From NCBI RefSeq assembly GCF_016741855.1, contig NZ_JAERRH010000008.1:1-64000 (forward strand): a stretch of DNA of 64,000 nucleotides, read 5' to 3'. Positions 9,599 to 17,797 of this stretch are shown here, piece after piece. A program made the translations under genes and the position numbers. A model generated the notes under the pieces. It was not told the DNA's origin. It saw only the letters and a list, made by a program, of their open reading frames with translations, and searched no databases. Origin of the DNA: Streptomyces musisoli. GTDB taxonomy: Bacteria; Actinomycetota; Actinomycetes; Streptomycetales; Streptomycetaceae. The number at the start of each line of letters is the position of its first letter. The first letter of the stretch is position 1.

Positions 9599-10567
9599 GG
9601 GGTGCGGGTTCGGGCCGCCGGGGGTGGCCTCCGGGTCGGGGCCCTTGGCGGCCTCGGCCTCGCTGTAGATGTCGGGTTCCAGGTAGATGACGCGGGCGAT
9701 CGGGACGGCGGCGCGGACGCGGGCCTCGGCCGCGTCGATGGCGCCGGCGACCTCGGCGGCCGTGTCGTCGTGCCGGACGGCGATCTTGGCGGCGATGAGC
9801 AGTTCCTCGGGGCCGAGGTGCAGCGTGCGCATGTGGATGACGCGCGGCACGGTCTCGCCGTCGACGATCGCGGCCTCGATCTTCTTGACCTCCTCGATGC
9901 CGGCGGCCTCGCCGAGCAGCAGCGACTTGGTCTCGGCGGCCAGCACGAGGGCGATCAGGACGAGCAGGACACCGATGCAGACGGTGCCGATGCCGTCCCA
10001 GACGCCGTCGCCGGTGATCAGGGCGAGGCCGACGCCGCCGAGGGCGAGGACCAGGCCGATGAGCGCGCCGAAGTCCTCCAGCAGGACGACCGGCAGTTCG
10101 GGGGCCTTGGCGCGGCGGACGAACTGCGACCAGGACAGTCCGCCCCGCAGCTGGTTCGACTCCTTGATGGCCGTGCGGAAGGAGAAGCCCTCGGCGATGA
10201 TCGCGAAGACGAGGACGCCCACCGGCCAGTACCAGTGCTCGACGTCGTGCGGGTGACTGATCTTCTCGTAGCCCTCGTAGATGGCGAACATGCCACCGAC
10301 CGAGAAGAGGACGATCGAGACGAGGAAGGCGTAGATGTAGCGCTCGCGGCCGTAGCCGAAGGGATGCTGCGGTGTGGCCACTTGCTGGGCCTTCTTGCCG
10401 CCGACCAGGAGCAGGAACTGGTTGCCGGAGTCGGCGAGCGAGTGGACGCCCTCGGCGAGCATCGAGGAGGAGCCGCTGATCGCGAACGCCACGAACTTCG
10501 ATGCCGCGATCGCGAGGTTGGCGCCGAGTGCCGCCACGATCGCCTTGGTACCGCCTGACGCGCTCAT
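9587..10567 (-). CDS. Cation diffusion facilitator (CDF) family metal exporter
   Basis: A 326-residue inner-membrane transporter predicted to export divalent metal (Zn, Fe, Mn or Co) against protons. It has about six membrane segments, the CDF metal-site motif HSLAD (His42, Asp46) in the second, and GYGRERY in the following loop. A cytoplasmic domain of ~100 residues (from ~210) carries conserved HMRTLHLGPEELL. The C-terminal ~25 residues are Pro/Gly-rich and run into the tandem repeat. ATG 10567 is clear. It is the last gene of the minus-strand run that begins with manB, 178 bp after manA; cotranscription is possible but not shown. The metal cannot be predicted from the sequence. Confidence 0.92.
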   Translation of the reverse strand: MSASGGTKAIVAALGANLAIAASKFVAFAISGSSSMLAEGVHSLADSGNQFLLLVGGKKAQQVATPQHPFGYGRERYIYAFLVSIVLFSVGGMFAIYEGYEKISHPHDVEHWYWPVGVLVFAIIAEGFSFRTAIKESNQLRGGLSWSQFVRRAKAPELPVVLLEDFGALIGLVLALGGVGLALITGDGVWDGIGTVCIGVLLVLIALVLAAETKSLLLGEAAGIEEVKKIEAAIVDGETVPRVIHMRTLHLGPEELLIAAKIAVRHDDTAAEVAGAIDAAEARVRAAVPIARVIYLEPDIYSEAEAAKGPDPEATPGGPNPHPAGP

Positions 10568-10745
10568 GTGTCCGCGTTGTCCCTTCGCCTCTGTCGGCCT
10601 CTGTCGCCCTCGTGCGTCCGTCGTCGCGGGCGCCCGGCTTTGCCCGGCCTTTGCCGGTGGGCCATTCTTGCAGCCCTGCCGCGCACCGGTGCGTCAGGCG
10701 TCCACAACCGCGGTCATATGATCAACCGGCCGTCCACAGCCCTGG

Positions 10746-11897
10746 TCATACGATCACGGTGGCGCGGAAGACCGTGCCCGCGCCGGAGATCTCCGCCTTC
10801 TCGCCGGCCGGGACGAACACCGACTGTCCGGGCCCCAGTTCGTGCTCGCCCGCCCGGACGGCACCGGCCGTGCAGAGCAGGATCTGCGGGGTCTCCCGGG
10901 TGAGGTCGTGGGCGGCGCCGCCGGCGGGGAGGACATACCGGGAGAGCCGGAACTCGTCGATCGGCGTCTCGTAGAGCTCCTCGCCGTCCGGGGAGGCCTC
11001 GGGGCGCAGTACGCCCGGGTCGCCGGCCTCGAAGCGGACGACGCGGAGGAGTTCGGGAACGTCGACGTGCTTGGGGGTCAGGCCGCAGCGCAGGACGTTG
11101 TCGGAGTTGGCCATGATCTCGACGCCGAGGCCGTTGAGGTAGGCGTGCGGGATGCCGGCGCCGAGGAACAGGGCCTCGCCGGGCTGGAGACGGACGTGGT
11201 TGAGCAGCATGGCCGCGATGACGCCGGGGTCGCCGGGGTAGTGGTGGGCGATGTCGGCGTAGGGGGCGTAGGCGCCGCCGAGGCGGGTGCAGGCGGCGGT
11301 GGCCTCGGCGACCGTGTGGGCCATCTCCTGCGGGTCTGCGCTGAGGATCGCGGTGAGGACCTCGCGCAGGGCGGCGTCCTCGGGGTGGGCGTGCAGCAGG
11401 TCGACGTACGGCTTGAGGGAGTCGATGCCCAGCCCGTCGAGCAGGCCGGCGGTCCGGACCGGGTCGCGGAAGCCGCACAGGCCGTCGAACTCGGTGAGCG
11501 CGCAGATCAGTTCGGGCTTGTGGTTGGCGTCCTTGTAGTTGCGGTGCGGCGCGTCGACGGGAATGCCGCGCCGCTCCTCGTCGGCGTATCCCTCCTGGGC
11601 CTGCTTCAGGTCGGGGTGGACCTGGAGCGACAGGGGCGCGCCGGCGGCGAGGATCTTGAGGAGAAACGGCAGGCGCGGGCCGAAGCCGGCGACCGCGCGG
11701 GCGCCGAGTTCCCGCTCCGGGTCGGCCTCGATGACCTCGACGAGGGTCCCCCGCGCGGTGCGGGAGGGCGCGCCCGGGTGCGCGCCCATCCACATCTCCG
11801 CCTGGGGTTCACCGGTCGGCTCGACGCCGAGCAGGTGCGGGATGGCGGTGGCGGAGCCCCAGGCGTAGGGGCGGACGGTGTTGTCGAGGCGGTCCAT
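10746..11897 (-). CDS. manA: Mannose-6-phosphate isomerase, class I
   Basis: Interconverts fructose-6-phosphate and mannose-6-phosphate, the entry step to GDP-mannose for mannosylated glycans and proteins. This 383-residue zinc enzyme has cupin-type domains. The conserved N-terminal YAWGS occurs at residues ~11-15, the zinc-ligand segment LQVHPD at ~92-97, and a later zinc/catalytic region around GIPHAYLNG (~245). The second cupin half is at ~300-380. ATG 11897 is used. It lies 90 bp after the SIS isomerase gene and downstream of manB, so the first steps of mannose activation are clustered on one strand. Confidence 0.94.
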   Translation of the reverse strand: MDRLDNTVRPYAWGSATAIPHLLGVEPTGEPQAEMWMGAHPGAPSRTARGTLVEVIEADPERELGARAVAGFGPRLPFLLKILAAGAPLSLQVHPDLKQAQEGYADEERRGIPVDAPHRNYKDANHKPELICALTEFDGLCGFRDPVRTAGLLDGLGIDSLKPYVDLLHAHPEDAALREVLTAILSADPQEMAHTVAEATAACTRLGGAYAPYADIAHHYPGDPGVIAAMLLNHVRLQPGEALFLGAGIPHAYLNGLGVEIMANSDNVLRCGLTPKHVDVPELLRVVRFEAGDPGVLRPEASPDGEELYETPIDEFRLSRYVLPAGGAAHDLTRETPQILLCTAGAVRAGEHELGPGQSVFVPAGEKAEISGAGTVFRATVIV

Positions 11898-11987
11898 GTG
11901 TCTTCTCTGTCTCCGTACGTACGCGGCTCGGCCGCCTTCGTCTCTCCTCGCGCCACCGGCGGCGCGGTCGGTCGGCCAGGAGCCAGA

Positions 11988-13115
11988 TCAGGCCCCCGAG
12001 GCGAGCGCCAGGTAAACGGCGGCGAAATCCGTGACGGCGATCAGTTCCGCGAGGGTTTCCAGTTCGCCGCCCTCTTCCGGTTCCAGCTCGCTGATCGGGG
12101 TGTCGTGGCTGAGGGCCACGTCCCGGGCGGCGGGGGCGGCGGTGAGGCCGCTGATCGGGCGGTCGCGGAGCAGGACCACGCGCGCGTGCAGCGCGGGCGG
12201 CTCCTCCACGCGGTCGCGGAAGAAGTCGTCCGGGTCGGCGCTGGCGGCGAGCGGACCGGCCAGCAGGGCGCTGTGTTCGGCGAGCGCCTCGGGCAGTTCG
12301 GCGACCAGGGCGGGGCGCCCGGCGAGTTCGGCGAGGGCGGCGGCGAACCGGCGGCCCGCCGGACCGGCCGAGGTGCCCTCCGTCCACACCACGGGCAGGG
12401 CGTCGGCGAGTTCGGCGGCGAGGGTCTTGGCCGGGTTGCTGTAGGTGGCGATGGCGGGGCCGCAGCGTTCCGCGATGTGGTCGAGGCGGTCGGCGACCTT
12501 CTCCAGGGCGTCGGGCGGGGCGGTGAGCAGACCGATCCGGTCCAGCAGCGCCAGCAGCGGGGTCAGCAGCGCCCAGAAGACGCCGGGGGAGGACGCGGCG
12601 AGCGGCTCCTCCTGGTCGTACGGTGCCGTGGCCATCGGTACGAACAGGCCGTGCGCGCCGGCGACCGCCTCGGCGAGCGGGGTGTTCGGCGGGGCCACGC
12701 CGGCGACGGAGCAGCCGCGGCGGTAGGCCTGGTCGGCGAGGAGGGACAGGCTCGGTTCGGTGCCGTCCGGGGTGGCGATGAGCAGCAGGTCCACGGAGCC
12801 GGTCCAGCCCGGCAGCTCCCAGCGCAGGGCGCCCGCGGCGGGGGCGACGCCGGAGGGCGCGAGCCGGACGACGGGGCTGCCGACGCCGGCCAGGGTGCCG
12901 AGGAGGTCGGCGGTGTGGGTGGCGGCGGCGCCGGGGCCCGCGATGAGGACCGCGCGGGGGCGGCCGTCGGGCTTGAGGTCGCCGACGCCGGCCTCGGCGG
13001 CGTGCCGGGCGGCGGTGCGGACGCGGGCGCCGGCCTCCGCCGCGCCGCGCAGCAGACCTCTGTGGTCGGCCTCGGCGAGGCCCTCGGGGGTGTCGAGCAG
13101 CGATTCGTCCAGCAT
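11988..13115 (-). CDS. SIS-domain sugar-phosphate isomerase (bifunctional PGI/PMI type)
   Basis: A 375-residue cytoplasmic protein. The N-terminal half carries a SIS fold for sugar-phosphate binding (AVLIAGPGAAATHTADLL at ~59-76). The C-terminal half matches the region found in dual phosphoglucose/phosphomannose isomerases, including a YSNPAKTLA segment (~220). Family members interconvert glucose-6-P or mannose-6-P with fructose-6-P. Its place between manB and manA supports a role in feeding mannose-6-phosphate. Catalytic competence cannot be judged from the sequence alone. ATG 13115 is used. Two direct repeats of cgccgggagtcctgg (about 13133-13172) lie just upstream. Confidence 0.8.
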   Translation of the reverse strand: MLDESLLDTPEGLAEADHRGLLRGAAEAGARVRTAARHAAEAGVGDLKPDGRPRAVLIAGPGAAATHTADLLGTLAGVGSPVVRLAPSGVAPAAGALRWELPGWTGSVDLLLIATPDGTEPSLSLLADQAYRRGCSVAGVAPPNTPLAEAVAGAHGLFVPMATAPYDQEEPLAASSPGVFWALLTPLLALLDRIGLLTAPPDALEKVADRLDHIAERCGPAIATYSNPAKTLAAELADALPVVWTEGTSAGPAGRRFAAALAELAGRPALVAELPEALAEHSALLAGPLAASADPDDFFRDRVEEPPALHARVVLLRDRPISGLTAAPAARDVALSHDTPISELEPEEGGELETLAELIAVTDFAAVYLALASGA

Positions 13116-13210
13116 GGGCGGCAGCCTCCGATCGCCGGGAGTCCTGGCCTACGACTCGCCGGGAGTCCTGGGGTCCTACGACCTAAGGTCCTACGCGGTG
13201 AGGGGCCTCG

Positions 13211-13381
13211 TCACGCCGGGCGGCGGGCCTCGTCGACCAGCAGGACCGGGATGCCGTCGCGGACCGGGTAGGCGAGGCCGCAGTCCTGGCCGGTGCAGAT
13301 CAGCTCGGTGTCCTGCTCCTTCAGGGGGGCGTGGCAGGCCGGGCAGGCGAGGATCTCCAGGAGGCCGGCTTCGAGCGCCAT
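13211..13381 (-). CDS. Trm112-like small zinc-ribbon protein
   Basis: A 56-residue protein. Cysteines C13-x2-C16 and C29-x4-C34 form a probable zinc ribbon, followed by AYPVRDGIPVLL near the C-terminus, which is typical of the Trm112/UPF0434 family. In eukaryotes and archaea, Trm112 activates several methyltransferases; bacterial members are mostly uncharacterised. ATG 13381 is preceded by GAAGGGA. The gene lies between manB and the SIS isomerase, and this linkage is the only hint to its job here. It is short but well supported by the complete cysteine pattern. Confidence 0.9.
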   Translation of the reverse strand: MALEAGLLEILACPACHAPLKEQDTELICTGQDCGLAYPVRDGIPVLLVDEARRPA

Positions 13382-13454
13382 GGGGTGTCCCTTCGGAGGG
13401 CGGGTGTGTGTCTGTGGATATGCCCGGTCAGAGTACCGCTGATGGGCTGGGGGC

Positions 13455-14819
13455 TCAGCCCCTGATGATCGCCAGCGCCTCGTCGCGGATCTTGGTCATC
13501 GTCGCCTCGTCCTTCGCCTCGGCGTTCAGGCGGAGGAGCGGCTCCGTGTTGGACGGGCGGACGTTGAACCACCAGTCGGCCGCGGCGACCGTGAGGCCGT
13601 CGAGGTCGTCGAGGGTGACGTCGGCGCGGCCCTCGTAGGCGGCGCGGATCGCGGCGAGGCGGGCGGACTGGTCGGCGACCGTGGAGTTGATCTCGCCGGA
13701 GCCGGCGTAGCGGTCGTACTGCGCGACCAGGGCGGACAGCGGACCCGTCTGGCCGCCGAGGGCCGCGAGGACGTGCAGGGCGGCGAGCATGCCGGTGTCG
13801 GCGTTCCAGAAGTCCTTGAAGTAGTAGTGGGCCGAGTGCTCGCCGCCGAAGATGGCGCCGGTGCGGGCCATCTCGGCCTTGATGAAGGAGTGGCCGACCC
13901 GGGTGCGGACCGGGGTGCCGCCGATCTCCCGTACGACCTCCGGGACCGTGCGGGAGGTGATCAGGTTGTGGATGACGGTGCCCGAGCCGCCGTTGCGGGC
14001 CAGTTCGCGGGCGGCGACCAGGGCGGTGATCGCGGACGGGGAGACCGGGTCGCCGTGCTCGTCGACGACGAAGCAGCGGTCGGCGTCGCCGTCGAAGGCG
14101 ATGCCGAGGTCGGCGCCCTCGGCCGGGACCCGCTTCTGGAGGTCCACGAGGTTGGCCGGGTCGAGCGGGTTGGCCTCGTGGTTGGGGAAGGTGCCGTCCA
14201 GTTCGAAGTACATCGGGACGAGGGTCAGGGGCAGGCCGACGAAGACCGAGGGCACCGTGTGGCCGCCCATGCCGTTGCCGGCGTCGACCACGACCTTCAG
14301 GGGACGGATGGAGGCGAGGTCGACCAGGGAGCGCAGGTACGCCCCGTAATCCTCCAACGTCTCGCGCGAGGAGAGGGTTCCCGGCCGGGCCGCGGGCTCC
14401 GGGGCGCCCTCCGCCAGCCAGCGCTCGGCCAGCTCGCGGATCTGCGTGAGACCCGTGTCCTGGCCGACGGGGGCGGCGCCCGCGCGGCACAGCTTGATGC
14501 CGTTGTACTGGGCGGGGTTGTGGGAGGCCGTGAACATCGCGCCCGGGAGGTCCAGCGCGCCGGAGGCGTAGTACAGCTGGTCCGTGGAGCACAGGCCGAT
14601 CTCGGTGACGTCCACGCCGCGGTCCGCCGCGCCGCGTGCGAAGGCGCGGGACAGGCCGGGGGACGAGGGCCGCATGTCGTGGCCGACGACGATCGCCGAC
14701 GCGTCCGTCACTTCCGCGAAGGCGGCGCCGAAGAGGCCGGCCAGTGTCTCGTCCCACTGGTCCGGAACCACTCCGCGTACGTCGTACGCCTTCACGATCT
14801 GCGACAGATCAGCAGCCAC
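13455..14819 (-). CDS. manB: Phosphomannomutase / phosphoglucomutase
   Basis: Interconverts mannose-6-phosphate and mannose-1-phosphate, the substrate of ManC. The 454-residue length is normal for the alpha-D-phosphohexomutase superfamily. The catalytic phosphoserine lies in TASHNP (~101-106), the Mg-binding loop is DGDADR (~245-250), the sugar-binding loop is GGEHSAH (~325), and the phosphate-binding loop is RPSNTEP (~428). The start is GTG 14819, preceded by a strong AGGAGG; the frame remains open upstream but that part has no family similarity. It heads the run manB, Trm112-like, SIS isomerase, manA. Confidence 0.94.
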   Translation of the reverse strand: MAADLSQIVKAYDVRGVVPDQWDETLAGLFGAAFAEVTDASAIVVGHDMRPSSPGLSRAFARGAADRGVDVTEIGLCSTDQLYYASGALDLPGAMFTASHNPAQYNGIKLCRAGAAPVGQDTGLTQIRELAERWLAEGAPEPAARPGTLSSRETLEDYGAYLRSLVDLASIRPLKVVVDAGNGMGGHTVPSVFVGLPLTLVPMYFELDGTFPNHEANPLDPANLVDLQKRVPAEGADLGIAFDGDADRCFVVDEHGDPVSPSAITALVAARELARNGGSGTVIHNLITSRTVPEVVREIGGTPVRTRVGHSFIKAEMARTGAIFGGEHSAHYYFKDFWNADTGMLAALHVLAALGGQTGPLSALVAQYDRYAGSGEINSTVADQSARLAAIRAAYEGRADVTLDDLDGLTVAAADWWFNVRPSNTEPLLRLNAEAKDEATMTKIRDEALAIIRG

Positions 14820-14979
14820 AGCCAGCCTCCTGAGATTCCTATGGGTGCCCCACAAACTACCCGTCGGGGCGAGGCGGAGGTGCGCGGACGCCGGGGTGGA
14901 CGCTCGAGGGCCCCTCGCGCGTAACGCCCGGGCGGGGCGAACCGTCACGCCTGGCAGGGGTGGCGCTCGGCCGTGGCGC

Positions 14980-15357
14980 TCAGTTGTCCGGGGAGCGCAG
15001 GACCCTCAGGTGGCCGCGGCGCGCGACCTCCATGGGATCCGCGGCGCGGGCTCCGCCGCCGCCCGCGCCGGCCGCGCGTTCCTGGGGGCGGGCCGCCTCG
15101 CGCACGGCGTTGGCAAGCGCTTCCAGGTCGTCTCCGCTGGGCCGGGCCGGTGCCGAGCCGTCGAGGAGTCGTACGACCTCCCAGCCGCGCGGGGCGGTGA
15201 GGCGCTCGGAGTGCTCGGCGCACAGGTCGTAGCAGTGGGGTTCGGCGTAGGTGGCGAGCGGGCCGAGGACCGCGGTCGAGTCCGCGTAGACGTACGTCAG
15301 CGTCGCGACGGCGGGTCGGCCGCAGGCGGTTCGCGAACAGCGACGTACAGGGCTCAC
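14980..15357 (-). CDS. DUF3499 family protein
   Basis: A 125-residue actinobacterial protein of unknown function. The N-terminal part (SPVRRCSRTACGRPAVATL) contains a C-x4-C pair, and a second pair occurs in HCYDLCAEH (~39-47), so a small metal or zinc-binding fold is likely. The C-terminal ~50 residues are Ala/Gly/Arg-rich and probably disordered. GTG 15357 is chosen because family similarity starts at SPVRR; another GTG at 15447 would add 30 residues of unrelated sequence. The gene is 160 bp upstream of manB on the same strand. Confidence 0.75.
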   Translation of the reverse strand: MSPVRRCSRTACGRPAVATLTYVYADSTAVLGPLATYAEPHCYDLCAEHSERLTAPRGWEVVRLLDGSAPARPSGDDLEALANAVREAARPQERAAGAGGGGARAADPMEVARRGHLRVLRSPDN

Positions 15358-15687
15358 GACGTTGGACGGTACCGCACTCTTGAGCGGGCCGCGACGACTC
15401 CCCACCAGGTCACTCCACCGTGTCGAGCTGTGAAACGCCCCACACACCCTTTCGAATGAACCACGCTGACCTGCATGGACGGACTTGCGGCGGATGTCCT
15501 GAGGGATCTTGCCCGGTCACGATCCGGCATAAACACCGTCAATTGTCTTGAGTTCGTCGGTCTTGGAGAGTTACGGAAACGAGCCAGACCTTGGCTGGAA
15601 TGGTCATCCTGCGACACCGGGGGTCAGGGGCCGGTTGCCGCGTGGAGCCGGACGGGCGGAGGGCACGGGGACTACGCTTCACCAGTG
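15358..15687. other. Divergent intergenic region
   Basis: A 330-bp spacer between the DUF3499 and metallopeptidase-like genes, with lower GC (e.g. cataaacaccgtcaattgtc near 15528-15547), as expected of promoters. I see no gene. Both -35-like TTGAGT (15550) and TTGACG on the minus strand occur, but neither has a convincing -10 partner. Confidence 0.35.
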
Positions 15688-16143
15688 ATGGACAACCGTG
15701 TATCGCCCCGTGCCACCGGCCCCGGGCCCCGTCGCCGTGATCGCCACGGGCGGGGCATGCGAGGGCCGATCGCACCGCCGCAGGTGCCGTTGGCGGCCAG
15801 CCGTGCCGAGGTGTTCGCGGACCTGGTGCAGGACTCCGTGGAGCGTCTCGAGCGACGGTGGCCGCAGCTGGCCGACATCGACTTCCTCGTGCTGGAGGTG
15901 CCCCGGCTGGACGGGCGGGGTGACCAGCCGGTGTGGGAGGACGAGGCGGTGCCGCTCGGCGGGATCATCCCCGCGCGTGACGGACGGCGGGCCCGGGTGG
16001 TCGTGTACCGGCGTCCGGTGGAGATCCGGACCAAGGGCCGCGACGAGCGGGCCGCACTGGTGCACGAGGTGGTCGTGGAGCAGGTGGCCGAGCTGCTCGG
16101 GCTCACGCCGGAGACGGTGGACCCCCGGTACGGGGAGGACTAG
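15688..16143 (+). CDS. Zincin-like metallopeptidase family protein, degenerate HExxH
   Basis: A 151-residue protein of the small zincin-like family (Zincin_1/DUF1025 type). The region PLAASRAEVFADLVQDS (~34-50) and the following DIDFLVLEVP fit the fold. At ~130 the expected HExxH zinc motif reads HEVVVEQVAELLG: the first His and Glu are present, but the second His is Val. A zinc peptidase activity is therefore doubtful, although this variant may be normal for actinobacterial members. The N-terminal 30 residues are basic and probably disordered. ATG 15688 is used. Confidence 0.75.
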   Translation: MDNRVSPRATGPGPRRRDRHGRGMRGPIAPPQVPLAASRAEVFADLVQDSVERLERRWPQLADIDFLVLEVPRLDGRGDQPVWEDEAVPLGGIIPARDGRRARVVVYRRPVEIRTKGRDERAALVHEVVVEQVAELLGLTPETVDPRYGED

Positions 16144-16273
16144 GCACCGACGTGGAGGGCGGGCCGTGGGCCGGAACGCCCTGTCCGGTGTCCGCCCGTC
16201 AGCCACCCCGGAGCAGGGCCGGCCGTGTGGGCCGGAACGCCTTCGGCCTCCCTGCCCGGAGCCCGCCCGGCCC

Positions 16274-17797
16274 CTACTTCTGCAATATCGACAGGTCCTC
16301 CTCCGTCTGCGGTACCGCGACCATGCCGTGGTCGTTCGGGAGGGTCTGGACGGTGAAGGCGGGGACGCCTTCGTCGGTGACCGCGAGGGTGCGGGAGGCG
16401 TATACCGGGCCGCCGGAGACGGATTCCACCGTGAGCGCGTACGTGCCCTTCAGGCCCGCCGGGACCGGGGCGTCGACGTTCTGGGTGGTGCCGGACTTGA
16501 CGGTGTAGGTCTTGGTCACCGGGCTTCCGCCCTCGCTGCCCGCCGAGGCGGTGACCTTGACCGTGGCCGTGCCGCCGGGTGCCGCCAGGGCCAGGGTCGT
16601 GCTCTTCGCCCTGTTGTCGGCCGAGGTGGCGCGCGAGCCCACGGCGGCGGTGGCCGGGATGAACGCCGTCTCCTTCTTGTCCCCCTTGCCCCGGACCACC
16701 TGGAGGGCCGCGACGACCGGGACCGCCTGGTCGGTGGGGGTGAGGACCAGGGAGCCGGCCTCGCCACGGGTGACGTCGCCGAGGTCGACCGCCGTCGTCA
16801 TACCGGACTTGACGTGCAGGGTCTCGCTCCCGGCCGGGGTGATCAGGCCGTCGGGCGAGGCCAGGCGGATCTTCAGGTCGGCGTCGTCGTCGCCGTGGGT
16901 GAAGGCGATCAGGCGGACGTCGGTGGCGTCCTTCGGGATACCGGGCAGGACCAGGCTGTCCGACGGATCGGCGGCAGCGGCCAGCCAGTCGCCGCCCGCC
17001 TTGTCGTCCAGGGCCTGCACGGCGGCGCCGACCCGGCCGCTGCGCACGCTGACGTGCACGGTCAGATCGGGCTGCCGTTCGTCGGTGAGCGTGGAGAGCA
17101 GGATCGCGTCGCTCGCGTGCGGCTTGACGGTGAGGTTCTCGCCCAGCGGGGACTTGAGCGCGCCGTCCTTGCCGTACAGCTCGATGTCGACGACGGCGGC
17201 GAAGTCGTCGGGGTTGGTGAGGTGGACGTAGTCGGTGCGGCCGGTGGCCGTGCCGGCGCCCGGGAACCAGAACTCCGTGTCGGCGCCGGTGCAGTTGACG
17301 CCCTGGAGTCCGCGGCCGGTGCCGGCGGCGACCTCGGTGGTCTCCTGGACGGTCCAGCCGGGCGCGAACCCGCCGTCGGCGGTGCCGATGAGCGCGGACG
17401 CCTCGGCGCCGGACGTGTCGCCGGTGACCGGGGTGCCCGGCGCCTTCGGCGTGAGCACCGGCTGCTCGGCCTTCTTCCCGCCCGCCTTGCCGCCCTTGCC
17501 TTCCTTGCTCTGCCCGCTGCCGGACTCGTCCCCCGACTGCTCGCCGGCCGCCTGGAGCCGGGCCTTGCCGTTGCTCGCGGCGCCCTTGGTGACGGGCGTG
17601 AACGACGTGTACGACGTGTCGGCGATGTCCGATGTGCTCGGCGCCGGGCACAGCAGGCTCGTGCGCTCCACCGGCAGTTGGGCGGCCGCCTCGGGGGCGG
17701 CGGCTCCGGAGGCGGCCGGCGAGTCGAACGCGGCGAACGCGGTGACGGCGGCCAGCGCGGTCGTGCCGGCGATCAGGGACAGGGTGGTGCGGTTCAC
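16274..17797 (-). CDS. DUF5719 family secreted or membrane-anchored protein
   Basis: A 507-residue protein with an N-terminal hydrophobic segment (residues ~5-25) acting as signal peptide or anchor. A spacer rich in Gly, Ser, Lys and Glu (~75-115) is followed by beta-rich extracellular repeats (~150-500). The family is actinobacterial and of unknown function. Its GTG start overlaps the stop of the large glycosyltransferase gene (GTGA, 17794-17797), so the two are translationally coupled. That coupling implies they act together in cell-envelope glycan synthesis or export. The C-terminus (TEEDLSILQK) is well conserved in character. Confidence 0.82.
   Translation of the reverse strand: MNRTTLSLIAGTTALAAVTAFAAFDSPAASGAAAPEAAAQLPVERTSLLCPAPSTSDIADTSYTSFTPVTKGAASNGKARLQAAGEQSGDESGSGQSKEGKGGKAGGKKAEQPVLTPKAPGTPVTGDTSGAEASALIGTADGGFAPGWTVQETTEVAAGTGRGLQGVNCTGADTEFWFPGAGTATGRTDYVHLTNPDDFAAVVDIELYGKDGALKSPLGENLTVKPHASDAILLSTLTDERQPDLTVHVSVRSGRVGAAVQALDDKAGGDWLAAAADPSDSLVLPGIPKDATDVRLIAFTHGDDDADLKIRLASPDGLITPAGSETLHVKSGMTTAVDLGDVTRGEAGSLVLTPTDQAVPVVAALQVVRGKGDKKETAFIPATAAVGSRATSADNRAKSTTLALAAPGGTATVKVTASAGSEGGSPVTKTYTVKSGTTQNVDAPVPAGLKGTYALTVESVSGGPVYASRTLAVTDEGVPAFTVQTLPNDHGMVAVPQTEEDLSILQK

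Noticed and set aside
10842..13271. An 809-codon plus-strand frame antisense to manA and the SIS isomerase
   Set aside because: Composition is that of a mirror frame (Gly/Ala/Arg/Glu-rich, no family features), while the minus-strand genes carry clear motifs.
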